Shown here: piece after piece, positions 54,205-62,038 of the stretch | How the letters are laid out: every line of letters begins with the position of its first letter | Numbering within the stretch: the stretch's first letter is position 1 | Source of the DNA: Bacteroidales bacterium | GTDB taxonomy: Bacteria > Bacteroidota > Bacteroidia > Bacteroidales > P3 | Length of the DNA stretch: 64,000 nt | Direction: 5' to 3' | NCBI GenBank assembly: GCA_017962665.1 | Contig: JAGCUU010000039.1 | Location: 1-64,000 of the forward strand | Position numbers and translations under genes: made by a program | The notes under the pieces: generated by a model | Databases searched by the model: none | Told to the model about the DNA's origin: nothing | What the model saw: the letters and a program-made list of their open reading frames with translations, nothing else

Positions 54205-55132
54205 AACTTATTGTTAGTATCACCGCGCATCTATGCGGGACGAACTTTTCGGGTTGAAAAATCACCGCGCATATATGCGGAGGCATTGTCGGGGCTGAAA
54301 ACTGACCTCGCATATATGCGGAGGCATTGTTTGTGTTGAAAAACGACACGGCTCCTTGCCGTGCCGCCACGAGGTAATGCTCCACGGTGTCTTGTATCTG
54401 TTCTTTGGTGAGGCTGCGGGAGCATTGCACCTGTATCTTCATGGGGCGGTCGAGCAGGAAACGGTTGCCGATGGCGGCGAAGGTCTGTCCGGCATACTCC
54501 AAGCCGAACTGCACTCGGAAAAGGTCGGGGTGCTCGCGTTTGGCGAGGAGGCGGCGTGGGTTGTCTGCCAGGTAGTCTAGCCAGCGTTGCAGCTGGCCGT
54601 CGTGTAGCAGGATGCGGTCGTTGTATCCGCGCTCGAAGAGAAGGCCCCGCTCATGGCCTGTGTGGCGTTGAGGCTGCTGTTGCGTGTGTTGCTGTTCTGT
54701 GTGTTGCCGTGTCACGGCAACATACCTCACAATTTTGCGATAGGCTTGGTTGCAGGCTTGCTTTACTCCAAGAATAATACTGCCCAAGGACTTTTCTAAT
54801 TTTCGTTGCACATAAAGGATGCAATGCAGATGGTCCGGCATCATCTGTAAAGCGAGTACTTTTACCTCAGGGTGGTAATCGGCGATGGTTAGCCATATAT
54901 GCTGTACAGCTTCTCCTAGCGCCGATAGTTCCATCCATGGCGCCTCTGCGCTGCCTTTAGGAGCATCGCTGCGGCCTTTTACCTCTCCAAAAAGTTTGTG
55001 GCGCCCTTCCACGACGAGCGTCACCATGTACATGCGTCGCTCCGTGTAGTCGTGGTCGATGCAACGCCGCTTCATCGAAGGGACGCGCTCCCCAGCAAAG
55101 GCTTTCTGCTGTTCAAAGGTTTTCCTGTTCAT
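54092..55132 (-). CDS. REP-associated tyrosine transposase (RAYT, Y1-type, IS200-like)
   Basis: The 346-residue frame has the HUH nuclease motif PDHLHCILYV in ALQMMPDHLHCILYV and a later tyrosine in FERGYNDRIL, as in Y1 transposases. RAYT proteins cut and move REP palindromes. The domain ends near LVAARQGAV (about base 54350); after this the frame runs through the REP-like repeats (NNASAYMRG, MPPHICAVIF) and then through the antisense of the lipoprotein gene, so the natural stop may have been lost. ATG 55132 is chosen; the frame from 55186 reads through a hairpin first. The domesticated or active state is unknown. Confidence 0.85.
   Translation of the reverse strand: MNRKTFEQQKAFAGERVPSMKRRCIDHDYTERRMYMVTLVVEGRHKLFGEVKGRSDAPKGSAEAPWMELSALGEAVQHIWLTIADYHPEVKVLALQMMPDHLHCILYVQRKLEKSLGSIILGVKQACNQAYRKIVRYVAVTRQHTEQQHTQQQPQRHTGHERGLLFERGYNDRILLHDGQLQRWLDYLADNPRRLLAKREHPDLFRVQFGLEYAGQTFAAIGNRFLLDRPMKIQVQCSRSLTKEQIQDTVEHYLVAARQGAVSFFNTNNASAYMRGQFSAPTMPPHICAVIFQPEKFVPHRCAVILTISFINSILSTQYTLQPRYCQRHLLLFLLHIISNKTDNHL
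54219..54342 (-). repeat. Three tandem 41-42-bp REP-like repeats
   Basis: Three head-to-tail units (54219-54260, 54261-54301, 54302-54342) share ATCACCGCGCATATATGCGG-type starts and end in TTGAAAA. Each contains the palindrome CGCATATATGCG (one mismatch in the first unit). They lie in the 3' part of the RAYT transposase frame. Short palindromes grouped next to a RAYT gene are the hallmark of REP elements mobilised by that transposase. A further hairpin, CACGGC-TCCTT-GCCGTG, follows at 54347-54363. Confidence 0.8.
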
Positions 55133-55142
55133 ACAAATATAA

Positions 55143-55172
55143 ATTAGCCGTGGGCTTATACCCACGGCTAAT
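55143..55172. terminator. Hairpin between pepE and the RAYT gene
   Basis: A perfect 12-bp inverted repeat, ATTAGCCGTGGG and its complement, with loop CTTATA, starts 25 bp past the pepE stop (minus strand) and ends 11 bp before the RAYT ATG. In the direction of pepE it is followed by an AT-rich stretch (AATTTATATTTG), so it could stop transcription; being beside a RAYT gene, it could also be a transposase-related palindrome. Confidence 0.6.
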
Positions 55173-55197
55173 AGCTGTTTCCCCAATAGGGGTCGTC

Positions 55198-55950
55198 TTA
55201 CGCTTTCAGCAGGAAGTTCAGGTCGGTGTCGAGTGTGAGCTCCTTGGTGTTCTCCATCTTGGTCTTGAAGACTTTCATCTTGTTGGGTTTGCCGATGAGC
55301 GAAAGCTTGCCGTTCTCAAGCAGCAGGGCGGTGGCTTCGCGGATGGCAGCGACGGTGGCCTTGGGGTTCACCATAATGTACTCCTTCAGACGGTCGTCGC
55401 GGGTCTCGCCGCCGTGCTTCGGGTCGAAGAAGTCGGTATAGTGCGGGTTGATCTGGAAGGGCACCAGACCCATACAGTCGAATGAGGCGGGCATCACGAT
55501 GGGCATGTCGTTGGTGGTGCAGAGGGTGGGACCTGCCACATTCGAGCCGGCGCTCCAGCCCATATAAGGCATGCCGTCGAAGGCTCGCTGGCGGATGGCC
55601 TGCATGAGGCCTGTGCGTTGCAGCTCGCGGACGAGGTGGAAAGTGTTGCCACCGCCCACGGCCACGCAGTCGGTGTCATAGACAGCGTTGATGGGCAGCG
55701 CTTTGTGGTGTACGGAGGTCAGCTTAACACCGAATTCGGCATAAACTTTGGCCACTTTGGCCTCGTAGGCATCGTAGCTCTTGGTGAGGCCGCCTTCGGC
55801 GAGGCTCACGCCGGCATACGGCACGAAAAGCACTTTTTTCACGTTGTGTCGACGGCAGAAGTCGGCAATCATGTCCTTGCACCAGCCGAGGTAAGCCTCG
55901 CCGCGCATAGTGGAATTGCTTATCAGCAGTAAATTCCTCTTGTCCATCAT
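55198..55950 (-). CDS. pepE: Dipeptidase E (aspartyl dipeptidase, peptidase S51)
   Basis: PepE splits Asp-Xaa dipeptides. The 250-residue protein has LLLISNSTMRGEAYLGW, VAVGGGNTFHLVRELQRTG and the catalytic serine in YMGWSAGSNVAGPTLCTTND, followed by FQINPHYTDFF, all typical for S51. Length is a little above E. coli PepE (229). It is G+C rich (sampled line 55561-55620 has 37 of 60), more so than gyrB upstream or the lipoprotein gene downstream. A promoter of its own was not seen; it follows gyrB after 16 bp in the same direction. Confidence 0.94.
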   Translation of the reverse strand: MMDKRNLLLISNSTMRGEAYLGWCKDMIADFCRRHNVKKVLFVPYAGVSLAEGGLTKSYDAYEAKVAKVYAEFGVKLTSVHHKALPINAVYDTDCVAVGGGNTFHLVRELQRTGLMQAIRQRAFDGMPYMGWSAGSNVAGPTLCTTNDMPIVMPASFDCMGLVPFQINPHYTDFFDPKHGGETRDDRLKEYIMVNPKATVAAIREATALLLENGKLSLIGKPNKMKVFKTKMENTKELTLDTDLNFLLKA

Positions 55951-55966
55951 ATTTGAATTTTATGGT

Positions 55967-57988
<2,022 letters not shown>

Positions 57989-58055
57989 CTATAACTAAGA
58001 GTTATTAACAATATGTGAAAAAAATAAATTAATGATTCAATAATGTATTTTTTCT

Positions 58056-58063
58056 TATCTTTG
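58056..58063 (+). promoter_or_regulatory. Bacteroidetes -7 box for the DUF4835 gene
   Basis: TATCTTTG, 22 bp before the ATG at 58086. An in-frame TTG at 58068 would lie at or before the transcription start, which supports the ATG. Confidence 0.6.
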
Positions 58064-58085
58064 CATTTTGAAAAAAACTATTATC

Positions 58086-59012
58086 ATGTTTAAGAAACTG
58101 CTGATGTTGTTGATGATGAGTGCTTTCTTTATGGTGGGGTTTGCTCAGGAATTCCGCTGTGGAGTCAATATCAACTATCAGAAATTACAAAGTACCACAC
58201 AGCAGTATGAAACGGGTGACATAAAAATCTTTGAGACCATGAAAAGGGCGGTAGAGGATTTTGTCAACAACAGGCATTGGACTAACCTTGAGTTCGAGCA
58301 GAATGAGAAGCTCGACTGTTCCATCAATATAATACTTTCCCAGCGTACATCGGCAACTGATTTTGGCGGGCAGATCTCTATACAGCTTCGCCGTCCGGTA
58401 TACAATTCCAACTACACTTCTGGAATTCTGAACTATATGGAGGGAAACAACGATTTCCTGTTTTCATTCAATGAAAGCCAGCCGTTAGAATTTGATGCCA
58501 ACACATTCTATGATAATCTTTCGTCTACATTGGCATTCTATTGCTATATAATGCTTGGCATGTATTTTGATTCGTTTGGTCCCAATGGGGGTGAGGCTTT
58601 TTTCGAGATGGCACGAACAATAGCCCAGTCTGCAAGTTCAACTGCATATAAAGGGTGGAAGTCAAGCGATAGTCAAAAAGCTCGTTATTGGTTCATGGAA
58701 AACCATACCAATTCAGCATACGAGGCTCTGCATAGCGTTTATTACTATTATTATCGTTTAGGGCTCGATATGATGACCAAAGACCAGCCTAGCGCAAGAC
58801 AGAACATCATTCAATCATTGAAATACCTGCAACAGGTTCATAAAAAAAGATCCAACCTTCTGTCGGTGACACAGTTCCTTGATGTCAATATCGCAGAGAT
58901 TGTTTCCATCTTTACTCCCGCTCCAGCTGAAGAACAGAAAGAGATTTATTTTATCATAAAAGATATCAGTCCGATAAATGTATCAAAGTTTAAGGATTGG
59001 AAAGTGAATTGA
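58086..59012 (+). CDS. DUF4835 protein, PorD-type, type IX secretion-associated
   Basis: The 308-residue protein has a signal peptide (LLMLLMMSAFFMVGFAQ) and the conserved features of DUF4835: FRCGVNINYQKLQSTT near the N-terminus, WTNLEFEQNEKLDCSINI, FYDNLSSTLAFYCYIMLGMYFDS in the middle. This domain has been linked to PorD, a gene product of the type IX secretion system in Porphyromonas. I would expect an envelope location. It is divergent from gyrB and upstream of an aminotransferase (71-bp gap). PorW and a T9SS cargo protein in the same window are in line with this. Confidence 0.85.
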   Translation: MFKKLLMLLMMSAFFMVGFAQEFRCGVNINYQKLQSTTQQYETGDIKIFETMKRAVEDFVNNRHWTNLEFEQNEKLDCSINIILSQRTSATDFGGQISIQLRRPVYNSNYTSGILNYMEGNNDFLFSFNESQPLEFDANTFYDNLSSTLAFYCYIMLGMYFDSFGPNGGEAFFEMARTIAQSASSTAYKGWKSSDSQKARYWFMENHTNSAYEALHSVYYYYYRLGLDMMTKDQPSARQNIIQSLKYLQQVHKKRSNLLSVTQFLDVNIAEIVSIFTPAPAEEQKEIYFIIKDISPINVSKFKDWKVN

Positions 59013-59083
59013 AAGTGATGTTTTTTTGATTCAAAGAAATAATCCGGTAAATAAACATCCAATAGAAACATAATAACAATATC

Positions 59084-60400
59084 ATGACACAAATACCGAT
59101 ACAGAAAGAGGTGATAGACCGTATCGCCGCTGAAAACAAAATCAAGAACCCAGGCAAGGCAAGCATCCGTGAGATGCGTAAGATGATACAGGATGTAGAA
59201 AAGGAGACAGGTGTCCGTTTCGTTAAGATGGAGATGGGTATTCCTGGACTTCCGGCTCCTAAGGTCGGCGTTGAAGCCCAAATAGAGGCTCTTCGTAGCG
59301 GAGTCGCTTCTATTTATCCGGAAATCTACGGTACTGCCGACTTTAAGAATGAGGCAGCACGTTTTGTTAAAAATTTCCTTGATATCGATGTGACTCCAGA
59401 ATGCTGCGTTCCAACTGTAGGATCTATGCAGGCCGGTTTTGCCAGTTTCCTTACCTTGACTCGCTATGATGCCAAGAAAACCAAGGTACTTTTTATCGAC
59501 CCCGGTTTCCCTGTACAAAAGCAGCAGTGCCGAGTATTGGGTATTCCCATGAAAGCGTTTGACGTTTATGAATATCGTGGTGACAAGCTACGCGACAAAC
59601 TTGAAGAAGAACTTAAAGATGGCGATGTTGCATGTTTGATTTACAGTAGTCCAAACAATCCTGCATGGTTCTGCTTCACAGAACACGAATTGCAGATTAT
59701 TGGTGAAATGGCTAACAAATATGGCGTTGTTGTTATGGAAGACTCAGCCTACTTCCTTATGGACTTCCGCAAGGATTACAGTGTGCCAGGACAACCTCCA
59801 TTCCAGCCTACTGTGGCCAAATACACAGACCGCTATGTGATTATGATTTCCGGCAGCAAGTCATTCAGCTATGCTGGCGAACGTATTGCTATGATGGTGT
59901 GCTCACCGAAACTGTTCAATATGGAGTGCCCTGACTTGGCACGCTACTACAGCCAAACTCAGTTGGGACGAGCCTTGATTTTCGGTACATTGTACTGTCT
60001 CAGCTCTGGTACGGCTCACAGCGTTCAGTACGCAATGGCGGCTATGCTCAAGGGCGCTAATGACGGCACTTTCAATTTCGTCAATGATATCAAAGAATAT
60101 GGAGAGAAAGCAAATATCATGAAGAAATTGTTTACTGATAACGGTTTCTATATTGTCTACGACAAGGATATGGGTGATGATATTGGTGATGGATTCTATT
60201 TCACATTCTGTTATCCCGGTTTCGATGGTGTCGATTTGCTCAACGAGCTTATCCGTTATGGTATCAGCGCCATCGCTCTCGACATTACAGGAAGCCATAA
60301 GCAGGGTATTCGTGCCTGTGTCGCCCTTGTCCAGCGTGACCAGTTCCCAGACCTGAAAGTACGTCTGGAAAAATTCCATACTGACAATCCTGTAAAGTAA
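59084..60400 (+). CDS. PLP-dependent aminotransferase, class I/II
   Basis: The 438-residue protein has a fold-type I aminotransferase layout: FVKMEMGIPGLPAPKVGV, GTADFKNEAARF, GSMQAGFASFLTLTRYD, YSSPNNPAWFCFTEHEL with the Asn for PLP, EDSAYFLMDFR, and the PLP lysine in SGSKSFSYAGERIA. The DNA of the segment is typical for highly expressed genes. The exact substrate is not readable; the family contains aspartate/aromatic type enzymes. A terminator follows 23 bp after the stop. Confidence 0.88.
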   Translation: MTQIPIQKEVIDRIAAENKIKNPGKASIREMRKMIQDVEKETGVRFVKMEMGIPGLPAPKVGVEAQIEALRSGVASIYPEIYGTADFKNEAARFVKNFLDIDVTPECCVPTVGSMQAGFASFLTLTRYDAKKTKVLFIDPGFPVQKQQCRVLGIPMKAFDVYEYRGDKLRDKLEEELKDGDVACLIYSSPNNPAWFCFTEHELQIIGEMANKYGVVVMEDSAYFLMDFRKDYSVPGQPPFQPTVAKYTDRYVIMISGSKSFSYAGERIAMMVCSPKLFNMECPDLARYYSQTQLGRALIFGTLYCLSSGTAHSVQYAMAAMLKGANDGTFNFVNDIKEYGEKANIMKKLFTDNGFYIVYDKDMGDDIGDGFYFTFCYPGFDGVDLLNELIRYGISAIALDITGSHKQGIRACVALVQRDQFPDLKVRLEKFHTDNPVK

Positions 60401-60422
60401 TTCTTCTGAATATAACCAAATC

Positions 60423-60450
60423 AAAAAGCCGCCCATAAGGACGGCTTTTT
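60423..60450 (+). terminator. Rho-independent terminator after the aminotransferase gene
   Basis: AAAAAGCCG at 60423-60431 pairs with CGGCTTTTT at 60442-60450, with an added CC-GG pairing inside and a short loop; the right arm ends in a T run. It may also serve the convergent gene at 60475-61230, because the A run gives T on the other strand. Confidence 0.85.
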
Positions 60451-60474
60451 ATGTTATGAAAAAAAATAATGTAT

Positions 60475-61230
60475 TTAGAAGCGGAAGGATATTTCGGCAC
60501 CATGCATAGCACCTATCCCTTTCTTTTTGAGGTAGTATTCTTGATTTGTTCCAAAGTATCCTTCAAGTTTATAATTAGGAGTAAGTGAAGCTTTGTAACC
60601 TATATTTAGGGCGCAGTATTTGCCAATATTTATAGAGAAACCGATTCGTATGTCGTTGTATAATCGAATTGTAAAGTTCTCTTCTACTGAAATATGAAAC
60701 CAATCTTCAAAACCCCCATAATGTTGATAAAATTCATGGTAGTAATAATAACCTCCCATATTGGTAAATCTTATACCGATTGATACACCTGCGTACGGAT
60801 GAAGTTTACCGAAACCCAAGAAATCGCTTTTCATCTTGTAGTCTATCATACCATGAAGATATAAGTCTAATGCCACCTTATCAAATATATCTATTAATTC
60901 TAATTCAGCAAATTGAATTCCGGGTCCGTAAAAGAACAGACCGTTTTTTTTCAGCCGTTCGTACGAGATTGCGTTTGTAACGTATGAGCTATGTTCCGTT
61001 GTTTTACCTGCTGTTTTATCGACTACCTTGGCGTTGTAACCGCCAAACATGGCACTGATACTGATTTTGTTGTACCAGTCGTTATGAATGCGCTCTTTTT
61101 TCTCTTTGTGTATTGTATCCGTTTCGGTTGGTTTATACTTCCCGCGTCGGACGACGACGTCTTCCTGTTCCTGTGCCATAACAGATGAGGCAAAGGCACA
61201 CAGCAATAAACTGAATATTATCTTTTTCAT
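60475..61230 (-). CDS. Outer-membrane beta-barrel protein of unknown function
   Basis: The 251-residue protein has a signal peptide (IIFSLLLCAFASSVMAQ). A charged segment (VVVRRGKYKPTETDTIHKEK) leads into alternating strands (KISISAMFGGYNAKVV, GLFFYGPGIQFAELELI, LDLYLHGMIDYKMKS) and ends AEISFRF with C-terminal Phe, the classic end of a Bam-inserted barrel. I recognise no named family. Its ATG overlaps the stop of the upstream gene (ATGA), so it forms an operon with the 61227-61766 gene behind structured RNA B. Confidence 0.75.
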   Translation of the reverse strand: MKKIIFSLLLCAFASSVMAQEQEDVVVRRGKYKPTETDTIHKEKKERIHNDWYNKISISAMFGGYNAKVVDKTAGKTTEHSSYVTNAISYERLKKNGLFFYGPGIQFAELELIDIFDKVALDLYLHGMIDYKMKSDFLGFGKLHPYAGVSIGIRFTNMGGYYYYHEFYQHYGGFEDWFHISVEENFTIRLYNDIRIGFSINIGKYCALNIGYKASLTPNYKLEGYFGTNQEYYLKKKGIGAMHGAEISFRF

Positions 61231-61766
61231 TGTTCTACGGGATTAATGATGGTTGTTTGTTTTTCTGACGGTTTTGGTGTGTTGGCAGATGTGCTGTAAC
61301 CCTGTTTGATAAGATCAAGGTCGGCAGAGCTGGCCTTGCGGAAGTTAGTATACGATGCAGGATAACCTGTTACCTCAACGGTGATGGTTTTCATATCGTC
61401 AGAAGTTTTGACCTCATATACAGGCACGAGTATCAGGTCGGCATTGTTTATCTTAACCGCACGTGTCAGCGTGTAGCTTTTCAAGTAGCGTATTTCGGCC
61501 GAGCGGTCGGGATTCGTCAAGTCGGCAGCGGTAATTGCATTGCCGAAAGTCTCTTTGTGGGTGATACGCTTTGGTGAAACAGTGAGATCGGCAACGATAG
61601 GGGTGGAGTGGGCGGTGGCCACAGGGTTGATACTACTTGCCGTTGCTTCGTCGTAACCATATTTTTCTTCTTCAACCACGACAACTTTGTCTTTCTTTGA
61701 CTGTGCGAACAGTTGTCCGATGGTCAGCATCAAGATGGTTGCAAATAATAAAAATTTTTTGTCCAT
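61227..61766 (-). CDS. Secreted protein of unknown function
   Basis: The 179-residue protein has a signal peptide (FLLFATILMLTIGQLFAQ). The mature region is polar and holds a conserved-looking domain (SPKRITHKETFGNAITAADL, NADLILVPVYEVKTSDD, ITVEVTGYPASYTNFR) that may be a small alpha/beta surface domain. It ends with a basic, Pro/Thr-rich tail. I cannot name a family. It is followed by the barrel gene with an ATGA overlap and is preceded by structured RNA B, 25 bp after a U-tract and with no other promoter box between. Confidence 0.72.
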   Translation of the reverse strand: MDKKFLLFATILMLTIGQLFAQSKKDKVVVVEEEKYGYDEATASSINPVATAHSTPIVADLTVSPKRITHKETFGNAITAADLTNPDRSAEIRYLKSYTLTRAVKINNADLILVPVYEVKTSDDMKTITVEVTGYPASYTNFRKASSADLDLIKQGYSTSANTPKPSEKQTTIINPVEQ

Positions 61767-61790
61767 GTTTTGGGTATTAGTAGGGTGAAT

Positions 61791-61932
61791 AAAAAAATCC
61801 GCGAGCTTCTGTCGGTACCCGAGGATCTGGACTTCCCACTATCCCAAACAAGAAAGCTCACGGTTTGCGCGAGCGTTTCTGCTTTCTTTGAGATAGTTGT
61901 ACGTTTGAAAATGTCCAGTTTTCGGGTACGTC
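61791..61932 (-). ncRNA. Structured RNA B (leader of the 61766 gene, or separate sRNA)
   Basis: On the minus strand the gap between the C10 protease gene and the 61766 gene folds as a rod: P1 GTACCCGA (61929-61922) with 61822-61815; P2 CTGGAC (61918-61913) with 61832-61827; P3 ACTATC (61897-61892) with 61843-61838; P4 AAGAAAGC (61888-61881) with 61857-61850. CCGTGAGC in the apical segment (61863-61856) is complementary, with one G-U pair, to GCTCGCGG (61806-61799), which is followed by ATTTTTTT. The plan repeats that of RNA A: 8-bp P1, AAA on the 5' side, a 4-nt 3' side, a 5-nt 3' bubble side beginning GG, and an apical strand matching a pre-U-tract segment. No known family assigned; a 6S-like RNA is possible. 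Confidence 0.55.
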
Positions 61933-62027
61933 TAAAAAAACATTAACGCTTTATTATATATCTATTTTAAAGGTATATCTTTGAGGTTCAGTATTGTTTC
62001 TGTTGGTTAATAAATATGTTGTCGTTG

Positions 62028-62035
62028 CAAATATA
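62028..62035 (-). promoter_or_regulatory. Bacteroidetes -7 box for structured RNA B and the 61766 operon
   Basis: Minus strand TATATTTG, just past the C10 protease stop. Transcription would start near 62021, some 90 nt before the first rod stem. Confidence 0.5.
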
Positions 62036-62038
62036 CAA

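Noticed and set aside
54219..54342. CRISPR array
   Set aside because: Only three units, directly adjoining without unique spacers, with an internal palindrome and beside a RAYT gene; no cas genes.
54231..54425. Small minus-strand frame in the REP-like repeats
   Set aside because: It is a reading of the repeats in a second frame without start context or family pattern.
58068..58085. TTG start at 58068 for the DUF4835 protein
   Set aside because: The -7 box at 58056-58063 puts the transcript start near or after this codon; ATG 58086 gives a normal signal peptide.
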